The notes: generated from the sequence alone by a model not told the origin. A stretch of 64,000 nucleotides of DNA from Croceibacterium mercuriale (GCF_000802385.1 NZ_JTDN01000001.1:2025746-2089745), one strand, 5' to 3'. Positions 42,209-51,803 are shown, counted from the first letter of the stretch. Translations and numbers: made by a program.

Positions 42209-43411
42209 CTAGAACCCGGCCAGATAGGTGTTGATCGCCTCGGGATCGAAGACCCGCCCGTCGAAGAAGCGGTCCGGCCCCAGCAGCAGCGCGCCGCCAT
42301 GCGCGCCCACCCCGGTGGGGATGGAGACCGCGCCTTCCAGCTTGGCGCTGGCGCCCGGCATTACCGCCCCGCTGCCCGCCAGCGCGCGGCGGTAGACGTC
42401 CGGTCGGAACACAGCGCCTGCCGCTGCCTGTCCCTCTGCTCCGGGCACCGCCTGGCCCCAGCGGACCAGCTGCGACCAGATCCACAGCGCCTGGCTGCGC
42501 CACGGGAAATTGGCCGCCTCGCGATAAAACAGGATCAGATCCTCGACCGGCAATGGTGCCGCACCCATGCGGGGCGCGAACTGCCCGGCAAGCGATTGCC
42601 CGATCAGCGCGGCCGGCATGTCGACATAGTCTGGGCGGGCCAGCAAGGCAGCCAGCTCGGCCCGGTTCTCCGGCATGTCGCACCACGCGGCGGCACGCGA
42701 CAGCGCCAGCAGCAGCCGATCGGCGACGTCCGCATGATCGGCCAGCCAGTCGGCGCGAAAGGCCAGCACCTTTTCCACCCCGCGCTGCCAGATGCGCGCG
42801 CCCAGCGCGACTGCTTCAGCCAGCCCCTCGGCTATGGCGGCGGCGGGCCAGGGATCGCCGGCGGTGAAACCGTCGATCTCCCCGCCGCGCATCGCCTCCA
42901 GCATCAGCGACGGTGGCAGCACGCGTAGCGCCACGTCGCGATCGGGGTCGATCCCGGCGCTCGCCAACCAGTAGCGCAACATCAGCGCATGGCTGGAGAA
43001 ACGATGCACGATGCCGATCTGCGGCTTGCGGCGATACAGGCCGATGGCGGTGGCGAAATCATGCGCGGTGGCCAGCGGATCGTTCAGCCGCGCGGCGATG
43101 TCCGGGTCCAGCGCGGCGGCAAAATCGGCGCGCATCACCACGGCATTGCCGTTGACGTTCAGCCTGAACGGCGCGGCCAGCTGCGTCGGCATCCCGCCCA
43201 GTCCGAGAGTTACTGCCACGGCGAGCGGCGCCAACATCTGCGCTGCCTGCACCTGGCCGAACACCAGCCGGTCGCGCAGGGTGGCCCAGCTTTCGGTGCG
43301 GACCAGTTGCAGGTCGATGCCTAGATCGGCCGCGAAGCCACGTTCGCGCGCGGCGACCAGCACCGCGCTGTCGGTCAGCGGCAGGAAGGCTGCACGGATC
43401 GTGTGGCTCAC
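42209..43411 (-). CDS. nasS: Nitrate sensor NasS (NrtA/CmpA-like)
   Basis: A 400-residue protein of the NrtA/CmpA nitrate-binding fold but without signal peptide or lipobox (it begins MSHTIRAAFLPLTDSAVLVA), which distinguishes the cytosolic sensor NasS from transporter binding proteins. Family blocks are AAQMLAPLAVAVTLGLGG, IGIVHRFSSHALMLRYWLA, GGEIDGFTAGDPWPAAA, and PENRAELAALLARPDYVD. In characterised systems NasS holds NasT inactive until nitrate binds. The start overlaps the nasT stop by four bases (ATGA), as expected for a stoichiometric pair. Confidence 0.93.
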   Translation of the reverse strand: MSHTIRAAFLPLTDSAVLVAARERGFAADLGIDLQLVRTESWATLRDRLVFGQVQAAQMLAPLAVAVTLGLGGMPTQLAAPFRLNVNGNAVVMRADFAAALDPDIAARLNDPLATAHDFATAIGLYRRKPQIGIVHRFSSHALMLRYWLASAGIDPDRDVALRVLPPSLMLEAMRGGEIDGFTAGDPWPAAAIAEGLAEAVALGARIWQRGVEKVLAFRADWLADHADVADRLLLALSRAAAWCDMPENRAELAALLARPDYVDMPAALIGQSLAGQFAPRMGAAPLPVEDLILFYREAANFPWRSQALWIWSQLVRWGQAVPGAEGQAAAGAVFRPDVYRRALAGSGAVMPGASAKLEGAVSIPTGVGAHGGALLLGPDRFFDGRVFDPEAINTYLAGF

Positions 43412-43989
43412 CTGGCGCCTCCCAGCAGGTCATGCGCGGTGATCAGCGCCTCCGCTACCTCCGCCATGCGCTTGTTCTGATTCATCGCGGCGGAGCGTAG
43501 CAGGGCATAGGCTTCCGGCTCGGCCAGACCACGCTGCTGCATCAGGATTGCCTTCGCCCGGTCGATCACCTTGCGGTCGGCCAGCTGGGTGCGCGCATCC
43601 GTCAGCTCTGCCTGCATCCGCGCAAAGGCGGTGAACCGGCGCACGGCCAGGTCCAGGATCGGCTTGACCCGATCCTTGCGCAGCCCATCCACCACATAGG
43701 CGGACACGCCGGCATCGATCGCGGCGGAGATCATCTGTTCGTCTGACTGGTCCACAAACATCGCGATTGGGCGGGCGAGCGCCCGGCTGACCAGCAGCAT
43801 CTCCTCCAGCGTGTCGCGGCTGGGGCTGCCCAGATCCATCAGCACGACGTCCGGAACCAGCCGTTCGATACGGCTGACGAAGGCGCCGACCGGCGGCACG
43901 ACATGAATGTCGTCATGGCCGGCTTCGCGCAGGCCGTCCTCCAGGACGGACGCCCGCGCACCCGTATCGTCGATGATGACAATCCGCAT
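43408..43989 (-). CDS. nasT: ANTAR antiterminator NasT
   Basis: A 193-residue response-regulator-like RNA-binding protein. The receiver-like domain begins MRIVIIDDTGARASVLEDGL and has VVLMDLGSPSRDTLEEML; the C-terminal ANTAR domain is KVIDRAKAILMQQRGLAEPE, AYALLRSAAMNQNKRMAEVA. Once released from NasS in nitrate, it should bind the two-hairpin motifs at 42113-42160 and 39397-39448 and prevent termination. ATG 43989 is used; eight more in-frame residues reach 44013. It is the promoter-proximal gene of nasT-nasS. Confidence 0.94.
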   Translation of the reverse strand: MRIVIIDDTGARASVLEDGLREAGHDDIHVVPPVGAFVSRIERLVPDVVLMDLGSPSRDTLEEMLLVSRALARPIAMFVDQSDEQMISAAIDAGVSAYVVDGLRKDRVKPILDLAVRRFTAFARMQAELTDARTQLADRKVIDRAKAILMQQRGLAEPEAYALLRSAAMNQNKRMAEVAEALITAHDLLGGAR

Positions 43990-44193
43990 GTTCGCACGTG
44001 CAACATGCGGCAAGCGGTACGCTTTGGCAACGAGCCTCTAGCAACTTGGCGCTGTCAATCGAGGTGGTGGCCCGTTCGCGACGTTCGTGGCTAGCTGCTC
44101 GCTTCCCAATTCCGCTCACTCGTTCATCAGGCCAAGGAACGTGCAACTCCTATCCATCTCCCATTATAGAACCTGATCGATAACGTCCGATGT

Positions 44194-46536
44194 TCAGAAG
44201 GCGTATCGCGCGCCGATCACCACGTTGCGCCCCCGCAGCGGCGACTGGTCCCTGACGAACGAGGTATGCACGAAAGCCAGTTCGTTGAGCAGGTTGGAGC
44301 CGCGCAGATAAAGTTCGAAACCCTGTATTCGACCAGTATCGAAGCTGTAGGCCAGGGTGGCGTTGACCATGTCGTAGCCAGAGGTGGCCGTCTCGTAGGA
44401 TGCCACCTTGTCCTGCTCGAACGTATGATAATACTCCACGCCGCCCGAGATCGATCCGGCCATGAGATCATATCGCGCGCCCAATCGTCCGGGAGAGATG
44501 CGCGGCAGGTTGTCGTCCATGCTCTTGAGCTCGGTATCCACGTAGTCTCCGAACAGCGTCAGCCGGTGCGCCGGGGCGAACTGGTAGCTGACCTGCCCGT
44601 CAATGCCGCTGAACTCCCCATCCGCAGCGGTGTAGGCGAGCATGTTGGCGCGCACGCCGTTTTCGTCATTGCTCTGGATCAAGCGAGCAAAGATGTAGTC
44701 GCTGACATCCTGGTAGAACAGGCCGACCTCGAACTCCAGCGGGCCGCCCACCTTGCGCAAGGTCAGGTTGATCGAGTCCGTTTCCTCCATCAGGTCCGGC
44801 ATGCTCGGCGCGAAATCGATCGGGAACTCGTCCCACAGGAAGTCCGCCGGCGATTTGGTCAGGCCCAGTTCGTAGCTGTTGGTCGCCAGGTTCACTCCAT
44901 CGGCGAACAGTTCGCGCACGCTGGGCCCGCGCTCCGTATGGGCTAGCGCCAGCGCCAGGGCGACGCTGGGCTGCACGTTCCAGGTGACCCCGAACGACGC
45001 CGAAAACGGATCGTGCTTCAGATCAGGGTTGCCTTCGGACCAGTAGGTTCGCTGGTCAGCCTCCAACGCCGGGCGCCAGTCCGGTCCGTAGGCCCCGATA
45101 TAGTAGGCCTCGTTCTGGGGCGTGAGATTGGCGAAGAACGGGCCGGGAATGGGCGTCCTGATCGTGCGCCAGTCCTTGCGCGCGGCGATCTCAACATCGA
45201 CGTTGCCGAGGCTACGCGCCTCGCTGAGGAACACGCCGACATTCTCTGTCTTCCGCTGGAGCGTTCCGGAAAAGCCCACACGATCTGTGGGCGGCCGGTG
45301 AATGGCGTTGAGGTCCAGCCCGCTGAACGTGGCGTCGGTATACTGGACGCCCAGCGTGCCGGTAAAGCCGAACAGGGGCTGATGGGTCAGCTCCATTCGC
45401 CCATCCCACACCTCGTTGGTGAAACGGGCGAACAGGGTCGACCCGTCGATCTCGTCATGGTTGTAATCGGTGTAGGAGCCGCGCAGGCGCAGATGCGCCA
45501 GGCCTGGCAGCAGGTCGTCATAGTCGCCGCGGACATCAACCCGCTCGCTGCGCAGGCGGATGAAGGCGGTCAGCTCGTCCGGCGTGGTGACGTTGTAGCC
45601 AATGCTGCCATGCGGACGGCAGTGAAATTCAAGCCGGTCGAAGTAATAGTCGCCGTGGCAGGCGCTGTTGGCATGGCTATGTCCCGGCAGGCCATATTCA
45701 TTGTCGACCCGGGAATAGGCGGCGCCGAAATACCCCTTAAAGGTAATCCACGACGCGCCGAACGCATAGCTGCCGCTCTCGGCGAAGGAGTCCCGCAACC
45801 GGTCTGTGCCGAAGGAGTCGGGCACATCGTAATTGTCGGCCCGGCGCAGCGCGCCTTCCGCATGGATCGCGACGTTACTGCCCAGGCCAACGGTGAAGCG
45901 ACCCACGCCCGACTTCTCGTGATCGCCGGTGCCGTAGCGGATTTCGGCCGCGCCGCTCATCCCGCCCTCAGGCATGACCTTGGGCACCTTGCTGTCGATC
46001 AGGTTGATCGCGCCGTTGGTTGCATTGCCGCCATAGCGGATCGCCGCCGGCCCACGCTGGATCTCGATCGCATCCAGCAGCAGCGGATCGGTGGTGATCG
46101 CGTGATCGGGCGAGATCGAGGACACGTCGAACAGGTTGGCGCCGTCCGACAGGATCTCGATCCGCGGCAGGGTCTGGCCACGGATCACCGGTCGCGACGC
46201 ACCTCCACCGAAACTGTCAAGATGCACACCGGGCAGGCCGGCCAATGTCTCGCCCAGGCCGCCCTGCCGGCGATGGACCAGTTCGTCGCCCGACAGGACC
46301 TGCACCGGCAAGGCAGTGCGCTTGGTCTCGAACGCCTGGCTGGTGACGATGATGTTGCCTGATGGCGCGCGAACCGGTTGTGCTTCGCTCGCGGTTTTCG
46401 GCGTGCCGTTGCTATCTTGCGCCCAGGCCGGAGCGGCCGCTCCCGCCACAAACGCGGTCGTTGCCAGAAGCGCGGCTGCGCCTCGGCTGATGTGTCGATA
46501 CTGCAATGACGTGCTCCACCCTTCCGTGAGCGCCAT
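44194..46536 (-). CDS. TonB-dependent receptor, probable zinc uptake (ZnuD-like)
   Basis: An outer-membrane receptor of up to 780 residues: signal peptide ending APAWAQ, TonB-box-like NIIVTSQAFETKRTAL, plug with GLGETLAGLPGVHLDSFGGG, then RPVIRGQTLPRIEILSDGAN, and a terminal Phe (VVIGARYAF). A His/Cys-rich extracellular loop, GLPGHSHANSACHGDYYF ... FHCRPHG, resembles the metal-capturing loops of ZnuD receptors. A Zur-like box sits 3 bp upstream of the ATG at 46536. Because that would leave no leader, a TTG at 46503 with GGAAGGGTGGAG upstream is an attractive alternative start giving a neater signal peptide. Zinc specificity is inferred. Confidence 0.85.
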   Translation of the reverse strand: MALTEGWSTSLQYRHISRGAAALLATTAFVAGAAAPAWAQDSNGTPKTASEAQPVRAPSGNIIVTSQAFETKRTALPVQVLSGDELVHRRQGGLGETLAGLPGVHLDSFGGGASRPVIRGQTLPRIEILSDGANLFDVSSISPDHAITTDPLLLDAIEIQRGPAAIRYGGNATNGAINLIDSKVPKVMPEGGMSGAAEIRYGTGDHEKSGVGRFTVGLGSNVAIHAEGALRRADNYDVPDSFGTDRLRDSFAESGSYAFGASWITFKGYFGAAYSRVDNEYGLPGHSHANSACHGDYYFDRLEFHCRPHGSIGYNVTTPDELTAFIRLRSERVDVRGDYDDLLPGLAHLRLRGSYTDYNHDEIDGSTLFARFTNEVWDGRMELTHQPLFGFTGTLGVQYTDATFSGLDLNAIHRPPTDRVGFSGTLQRKTENVGVFLSEARSLGNVDVEIAARKDWRTIRTPIPGPFFANLTPQNEAYYIGAYGPDWRPALEADQRTYWSEGNPDLKHDPFSASFGVTWNVQPSVALALALAHTERGPSVRELFADGVNLATNSYELGLTKSPADFLWDEFPIDFAPSMPDLMEETDSINLTLRKVGGPLEFEVGLFYQDVSDYIFARLIQSNDENGVRANMLAYTAADGEFSGIDGQVSYQFAPAHRLTLFGDYVDTELKSMDDNLPRISPGRLGARYDLMAGSISGGVEYYHTFEQDKVASYETATSGYDMVNATLAYSFDTGRIQGFELYLRGSNLLNELAFVHTSFVRDQSPLRGRNVVIGARYAF

Positions 46537-46538
46537 CT

Positions 46539-46555
46539 ATGTTACAGTATAACGT
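46539..46555. promoter_or_regulatory. Zur-like palindromic box
   Basis: The 17-bp sequence ATGTTACAGTATAACGT is an imperfect palindrome (GTTA-n7-TAAC core) close to the proteobacterial Zur consensus GTTATNNTATAAC. It directly precedes the His-rich TonB receptor, so zinc-dependent repression is likely. No zur gene is in the window. Confidence 0.6.
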
Positions 46556-46803
46556 TCATGCAAGCTCTTCTTGTGCTTCGCTGCTGACAACGTTCTGATT
46601 GTCACCGGGCGCTTGTCGGCATTGGCTGACCAGGGCCGCTCGACGGGGATCCGGAAGCGCTACGATGAAGCTGCGTGACCCCGTTACGGCCATTTCGCGC
46701 AGATGAGCCGCTTTCCAGAACCGGACGCTCGTTCATGCCACCCGGCGACGCAGACGATGGCCGGCCCCCCTAGGCGGCGACGCACGTCTGTTGAATCGGC
46801 GGC

Positions 46804-47139
46804 ATGGCAACGCACCAACAGACAGTCGACTGCCTGCTCGAAAAGACGACGTTCGCCGGCGCGGTGTCGATCAAGCCGATGGTCGGCGAACACGGCATCT
46901 ACGTCGACGGCAAGATGATTGGCTCGATCTGCGACGATCAGTTTTCTACGAAGCCGACGGCATCCGGTCGCCTCCATGCCGAGCCGGTGTCGGAGGCGCC
47001 GCGCTATTCAGGGGTCAAGCCGCACCTGCCAATCGAGGCCGATCGTTGGGACAATATCAAGTCCCTAGGTGACATGCTGCGCACCCCAGCGGCGGAACTG
47101 CCGATGCCCAAGCCGCGCAAAGGGAAGCAAAGCACGTAA
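46804..47139 (+). CDS. TfoX N-terminal-domain-like protein
   Basis: A 111-residue protein resembling the TfoX N-terminal domain: TVDCLLEKTTFAGAVSIKPM, VGEHGIYVDGKMIGSICDDQ, and a conserved end block DRWDNIKSLGDMLRTPAAEL. The pattern R/K-x-MFGG-x-G-L-YxDGxxFGLI-x-DD of TfoX is kept in altered form (KPMVGEHGIYVDGKMIGSICDD). The basic tail MPKPRKGKQ is typical. Stand-alone TfoX_N proteins have no clear function; this one has no competence genes nearby. The ribosome-binding site is weak. Confidence 0.72.
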   Translation: MATHQQTVDCLLEKTTFAGAVSIKPMVGEHGIYVDGKMIGSICDDQFSTKPTASGRLHAEPVSEAPRYSGVKPHLPIEADRWDNIKSLGDMLRTPAAELPMPKPRKGKQST

Positions 47140-47332
47140 GCGCCTGCTCGGCATGGTTTTCTTACAAGGCGTGTCAGCGCGTCATCGTGGATGATGTCCT
47201 CAAGCTGCGAGGCACCAGCTCTCGGCTACGCCAGGGGTCCGGCCAGCGACGCCGAAATCCCGGCCGATACAGGCTGCTCAAGCGCACTGGCCTGTGCGCC
47301 AGATCAATTCGGTCAACACTGTATGATCAGGC

Positions 47333-48253
47333 TCATGGCCCTTCTCGCGTATCGAGCATGCTTTCCAGCACCAGGCGCCGACGAACCGTCTCGTTCAGTA
47401 GGCAGTTCGGCCGATCGTACAGATCGCCGGTACCGCCCATCAAATCTTCCTCGCAACCGGCATCGCGTGCTTGGATCCAGGCGCGCTCGTCGGCCCGGAG
47501 GCGCGCCTTGCCCGCATCGTCAAACTGGCGCATGAGCGCGCGATAGACATCGTTGAGACGTGTATCCTGCGCCCGCAGTTCGAGATTGACGCAGGCGCCC
47601 ATCGCGTTCGAGCTGACGGCAGCGTCCAGGCACTCGCTCACCTCGGGGGCCCTCTCCCCTTCGATCTCCTCGATAGGTATGGCCAACGGGTCACGCGGCG
47701 ACCTCGGTTCCGCAGCTGCCGCCGTGGCCTCCAGCTCGAAGGTGCCGGCATGCAGCGCCACGCCGAACATGCCCGTGCGGGTGGGCAAGGTCTCACGCCT
47801 GCCACCTTCCCCCTCCCCAACCATGATGCGAGCATCAGGCGTGGTGCGGCAGATAAACATTCTGGCGCCTTCCAGACACTCGATGGCGCCGGCTGCATGC
47901 AGGGCGGTCCAGTCCAGCTCACGATATTCGCGAGAGGTGAAGCGGCGGAGCAGGGGCTGGTCCTCTCTATCTTCACCGGTGCTCAGGCTCCACCGCGCCA
48001 GATCGGCGCCCTCCTCCGGCGTGACGCCCCCCGGATCGGCATCGACCGCCCTGCGCAGGATCGCGCGTGCCGAACCGCCCGCTGCGGCTGCCGGGGTACC
48101 TGCAGCCCATCGCAGATCATAGGACCCGCTCCATGGATCTCCCGATACCGGCATGGCGCCGAGCGTCTGCGCTCCAGCGACAGCTCCCGCAAACGCCACA
48201 CTCGCGGCTATCACCCACAGGCCTGCCCGATGAAGCTGCATCATCGCGTACAA
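47333..48253 (-). CDS. Secreted LprI-domain protein
   Basis: A 306-residue exported protein. Signal peptide: MYAMMQLHRAGLWVIAASVA, FAGAVAGAQ. The C-terminal 100 residues form a lysozyme-inhibitor LprI-like (DUF1311) domain: SECLDAAVSSNAMGACVNLE, LNDVYRALMRQFDDAGKARL, RADERAWIQARDAGCEEDLM, with the paired cysteines of the family. The N-terminal half is unassigned and contains ECLEGARMFICRTTPDARIM. LprI proteins can inhibit lysozyme, but many homologues are uncharacterised. It faces the TfoX-like gene and is followed by a divergent regulatory gap. Confidence 0.8.
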   Translation of the reverse strand: MYAMMQLHRAGLWVIAASVAFAGAVAGAQTLGAMPVSGDPWSGSYDLRWAAGTPAAAAGGSARAILRRAVDADPGGVTPEEGADLARWSLSTGEDREDQPLLRRFTSREYRELDWTALHAAGAIECLEGARMFICRTTPDARIMVGEGEGGRRETLPTRTGMFGVALHAGTFELEATAAAAEPRSPRDPLAIPIEEIEGERAPEVSECLDAAVSSNAMGACVNLELRAQDTRLNDVYRALMRQFDDAGKARLRADERAWIQARDAGCEEDLMGGTGDLYDRPNCLLNETVRRRLVLESMLDTREGP

Positions 48254-48298
48254 ACGGGCCGGCTGTTGTGCAGCGTACCCATGGCTCCGCCGCGCCGC

Positions 48299-49390
48299 TC
48301 AGCCATCGCTGGTCAGGAGGTGGGCCGGGAGAGACAGGGTCGCCGTGGTCGTGCCTTCCAGCCCTTCCAGGCGAAAGCTGCCCGACTGTCCCTGTGCCAA
48401 TGTCGATGCGATCCGCAGCCCCAGGCTAGTGCTTGCCGCCAGGTCGAAGTTCGCAGGCAGACCGGACCCGTCATTACGGACCATCACGCCCAGACCTCCC
48501 TCCACGCCGCGCTCGACCTCCACGACGATCCGGCCTGCACGGCCATCGCCGAAGCCATGCTCGATCGCGTTGGCCACCGCTTCCGCAACGATCAGGGCTG
48601 TCGGCACCGCCGCGTCGGGTTCGAGGCGTAGGCGCTGGTTTCCCAGCACCTGCAGGTCCACGTCGATCCGGCCGCTCGCATCGATCACGCCGCGACACAG
48701 TTCTGCCAGGAACGGTACCAGCGGCTGCGCTGCGCCCGATGGGTCGTAGAGCTGCCGGCTGATGCGCCCGACCAGCGCCAGACGGGCGCCGGCCTCGTCC
48801 ATCGCTGCCCTCGCATCGACATCGGTCAGCTGGCGCTTCTGCATCGTCAACAGGGCTGCCGCGACCTGCAGATTGTTGGACACCCTGTGCTGCAGTTCGT
48901 GGAACAGCATCTCGCGCATCTCCGCGAGCTGCCGGCTCGTCTCGCGTTCGCTAGCAAGCTGGCTGTTGGCCGCCTGCATCCAGTGGACCAGCGCAAGATC
49001 GGTCGCGACGACGAACACGTAGAAGGCGAGCGCGAACCCTGCCCCTTGCGTCAGCGCGAAGCCATAGGTGGGGGGAATGAAGACGTACCAGGCCAGCAGC
49101 CCGCACAGCAGCGCGCTGACACTGCCCAGCCGCACCCCGAAGAAGAATGACGTGACGATCACCGCCGGGAAGAAGGTCACGTATGGAAAGCCGGATGGCA
49201 GCAGCGGATCGGCGACCAGCCTGAGCAGGAATGCCGCACCTACCAGAGCGAGTGTCGCCGCGGCACCGAGGAGGGGGCGGTCGCGCGCAACGGGGAGCTG
49301 TTCGATCCAGCGCTTGCGTGGCGGCAAGCGGCTGGGGGTGGGCAGGTTGCTCACGGCGCGCTCGCTACGATGTCTGATAGCGAACGTCAT
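48299..49390 (-). CDS. Membrane histidine kinase (DUF4118 sensor, HWE/HisKA_2 type)
   Basis: A 363-residue sensor kinase. Four hydrophobic segments (RPLLGAAATLALVGAAFLLR through FALAFYVFVVATDLALVHW) form a KdpD-like DUF4118 membrane domain. The kinase part begins EMLFHELQHRVSNNLQVAAA, with the phospho-acceptor His in the ELQHRVSNNLQ motif of the HisKA_2/HWE group, and the ATPase end has IVAEAVANAIEHGFG and RNDGSGLP. No response regulator adjoins it. ATG 49390 has AGGAGAGG just upstream; the open frame continues to 49582 but that extension is not kinase-like. Confidence 0.85.
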   Translation of the reverse strand: MTFAIRHRSERAVSNLPTPSRLPPRKRWIEQLPVARDRPLLGAAATLALVGAAFLLRLVADPLLPSGFPYVTFFPAVIVTSFFFGVRLGSVSALLCGLLAWYVFIPPTYGFALTQGAGFALAFYVFVVATDLALVHWMQAANSQLASERETSRQLAEMREMLFHELQHRVSNNLQVAAALLTMQKRQLTDVDARAAMDEAGARLALVGRISRQLYDPSGAAQPLVPFLAELCRGVIDASGRIDVDLQVLGNQRLRLEPDAAVPTALIVAEAVANAIEHGFGDGRAGRIVVEVERGVEGGLGVMVRNDGSGLPANFDLAASTSLGLRIASTLAQGQSGSFRLEGLEGTTTATLSLPAHLLTSDG

Positions 49391-49722
49391 CACCTCTCCT
49401 GCCATCTTGGTACAATCCCGCATGTAGCAGCCTTCGGGTAAATGGACCATGTCTGCCAGGTCGAGGTAAAGAGGGCGCTGCGCTCCTCTGGCGTCCACAT
49501 GCGCTTCTACCAGCATCAGCGGCGCGCGCTCGTGCTCCGCCATCTGGCGGCCGGGCGTGTTGCGTTCGCCCTTGTTCAACAAGGTGCCAGAGAACCCATT
49601 GCGCCGTCACGCCCAGCAGCGCGGTACCTTCGTAGAAGGCGAGATCGGCGTCCAGGTTGCGCGCCATCGGACATCCATTCACCTCACTTTTCTGCCAATC
49701 GATGCGTCGCGGCAGGGCTGGA
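49391..49722. other. Gap with unrecognised coding-like frames on the minus strand
   Basis: A 332-bp gap upstream of the kinase gene. Minus-strand frames give MARNLDADLAFYEGTALLGV and, one frame over and closer to the kinase, GTLLNKGERNTPGRQMAEHE, RAPLMLVEAHVDARGAQRPL, YLDLADMVHLPEGCYMRD. Both have protein-like composition, so a small gene broken by a frameshift is possible. I do not recognise a family. Confidence 0.3.
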
Positions 49723-50436
49723 TCAAGGCGCTCTGGCTGCTTTCGCTCGCCGCTGGATCACGATCGCCGCAGCCGACCAGGCAGCCGCCCATGCGGCACC
49801 GATAGACCATCCGGCCAGCACGTCCGATGGCCAGTGGACGCCCAGGTAGATCCGCGTCGCGCCGACGATCGTGGTCAGTAGCATCGCAACGCTGACCAGA
49901 TACGAGCGGACTGGCGCACGCCACTCGGTGATCGCCAGAAGCATCGCAAGCGTGAGATATACCACCGCCGAGTTCATCGCATGGGCGCTGGGGAAGCTGG
50001 CTGAGCTCACCTCCAGCAAGTGAGGAACAACATCGGGCCGCTCGCGGACAAAGGCGTCTTTCAGGGCGCTGTTGAGCCATGCTCCGCTCGAGCTTGCCGC
50101 CGCGAGGATCAGCGCAGGCCACCTGCGTCCCCGCGCAACCAGGTAGCCGACCGCCAGTACCGTTATGAGCGTCAGGACCGGGCCCCCGCCCAAAGCAGTT
50201 ATATCCCGAGCCACCTTCAGCAGCCAGGCGGGCCCGTGCGGCACAGCAGGGTCGGCGCCTTCCCGGAGATACGAAAGCAGCGCGGCGTCAAATGCAAGAT
50301 CGGAGCCGACGCCGACCTGCCACGCCACCAGCGCAAACAGCAGCAGCGCCGGCACGGAAACCCACAGGAGCAGCCGCATCGACCCGGCCGCAGAGGCGTG
50401 GACGCAAGTATGGTGGGCAGTGGGGTCATTGGTCAT
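49723..50436 (-). CDS. PAP2-family lipid phosphatase
   Basis: A 237-residue integral membrane phosphatase with about six hydrophobic segments. The three catalytic motifs are present: KDAFVRERPD (K-x6-RP), SFPSAHAMNS (PSAH, a variant of PSGH), and ATRIYLGVHWPSDVLAGW (R-x5-H-x3-D). Such enzymes dephosphorylate undecaprenyl pyrophosphate or phosphatidic-acid-type lipids at the periplasmic face. It overlaps the histidine kinase upstream by four bases, so it is the last cistron of the PepSY/regulator/kinase operon, suggesting lipid or envelope remodelling as an output. Confidence 0.9.
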   Translation of the reverse strand: MTNDPTAHHTCVHASAAGSMRLLLWVSVPALLLFALVAWQVGVGSDLAFDAALLSYLREGADPAVPHGPAWLLKVARDITALGGGPVLTLITVLAVGYLVARGRRWPALILAAASSSGAWLNSALKDAFVRERPDVVPHLLEVSSASFPSAHAMNSAVVYLTLAMLLAITEWRAPVRSYLVSVAMLLTTIVGATRIYLGVHWPSDVLAGWSIGAAWAAAWSAAAIVIQRRAKAARAP

Positions 50437-51803
50437 TGGCGCGGCCTATATCCAGCATCGTGGCGATGACTCCAGCGGATCAATACGCGCAAGCCACCTT
50501 GATCCGCCTGCGCCAGGGTCAACGCGCCGCCACTCGCCTCCACCAGATCGGTGACGATCGCCAGTCCAAGTCCGTGGCCCGGCCCTGCTTCGTCGAGCCG
50601 GCGGCCGCGCTGCAGCGCACGGGCCATGTCGGGCTCCGCCATGCCGGGACCATCATCGTCAATCTGCAACACCAGCGTGTCATCCGCTTCGCCGGCCCGG
50701 ATGCGCACGGCACGGCGGGCATGGCGCGCGGCGTTCTCCAGCAGGGCGCCCAGCAGCTCGGTCAATTCGGCGGTGGCGACCGGCAGCGACAGGGCGGCCG
50801 GCACCTCCACTGTGAAGACAAGGCGGCCGCCGCGCTCGGTCCGCTCCAGCACTGCGATCACCGCTTCGGCCACCGGCAGCAACTCGGTCGGCCCCACTCC
50901 GGCATCGCGGGCCAGCGCGCCCCTGGCCCGTGCCAGCTCGGCTTCCAGAGCGGCACCGGCCATGGCGATGGTGCTGTCCATCGCGGCGGCGGCCTGCGGC
51001 GCGCCTTCCGCCCGGGCGCGGCGGCTCTGCGCGGCCATCGCGGCCAGTGGAGTCTTGAGGCTGTGCGCGAGGTCGGCGGCACGATGGCGGGCGCGTTCCA
51101 GATCGGCGGCGCGTGCATCAGCCAGCGCGTTGATCGCATCGACCAGCGGTGCAACCTCGCGCGGGTGGTCGGTCGACAACCGAGCGCCGGAGTTGCGACG
51201 CAACGCCTGCAGCTGCGCCTGTACCCGACGCAAGGGAGCCAGACCGAGGGCGATCTGCACGGCGGCAGCACCCATCAGCAGCAGCCATAGCAGCAGCAGC
51301 GCCAACGCGGCCTCCCGCCGAAACTCATGCATCGTCGCAGCGGAAGCATCGTCATCGGTGGCGAACTGGACGACTACCACCCGACCCGAAGCGTCAGGGC
51401 GAATGGCCCGCGCGATCACGAACAGGCGATGGCCGAACGGCCCGTCCACCCGGCGCAGGCGCCAGTTAGTGCCCGCAACCGCCCGCGGCACGGGCAATTG
51501 CTGGTCCCACAAGGATGACGAGCGGATCAGCCCCGCTGATGTGCTTGCCTGCCAGTAGAGGCCACTGGCAGGCCGGGCAAAACGGCCGTCGGTTGGCTGC
51601 GCATCGGCCAGCGGTCGACCGACGGCATCAAGCCGCAGCGCAGGCAGCAGTTCCAGCGCCTTCGCCTCCAGCGATTGCACCTCCCGCCGCTCGATATGCC
51701 GCTGGAACAGCCAGTTGAGACCGGCGCCCGCCAGCACCAGCGCCAGCAGGATGGCCAGGCCCCCGCCGAGCAACAGGCGGGCGCGGATGGAGCGGGTGGT
51801 CAC
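50433..51803 (-). CDS. Sensor histidine kinase of the PepSY/PAP2 operon
   Basis: A 456-residue kinase. An N-terminal membrane helix (RARLLLGGGLAILLALVLAG), a periplasmic region of about 130 residues, a second helix (AALALLLLWLLLMGAAAVQI), and then a HAMP-like linker precede the HisKA block RHRAADLAHSLKTPLAAMAA, whose His is the phospho-acceptor. The ATPase domain shows LLGALLENAARHARRAVRI, DDDGPGM and GHGLGLAIVTDLVEASGG. The layout fits PhoQ/QseC-like kinases. It overlaps both the upstream response regulator and the downstream PAP2 gene by four bases. Confidence 0.93.
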   Translation of the reverse strand: MTTRSIRARLLLGGGLAILLALVLAGAGLNWLFQRHIERREVQSLEAKALELLPALRLDAVGRPLADAQPTDGRFARPASGLYWQASTSAGLIRSSSLWDQQLPVPRAVAGTNWRLRRVDGPFGHRLFVIARAIRPDASGRVVVVQFATDDDASAATMHEFRREAALALLLLWLLLMGAAAVQIALGLAPLRRVQAQLQALRRNSGARLSTDHPREVAPLVDAINALADARAADLERARHRAADLAHSLKTPLAAMAAQSRRARAEGAPQAAAAMDSTIAMAGAALEAELARARGALARDAGVGPTELLPVAEAVIAVLERTERGGRLVFTVEVPAALSLPVATAELTELLGALLENAARHARRAVRIRAGEADDTLVLQIDDDGPGMAEPDMARALQRGRRLDEAGPGHGLGLAIVTDLVEASGGALTLAQADQGGLRVLIRWSHRHDAGYRPRQ

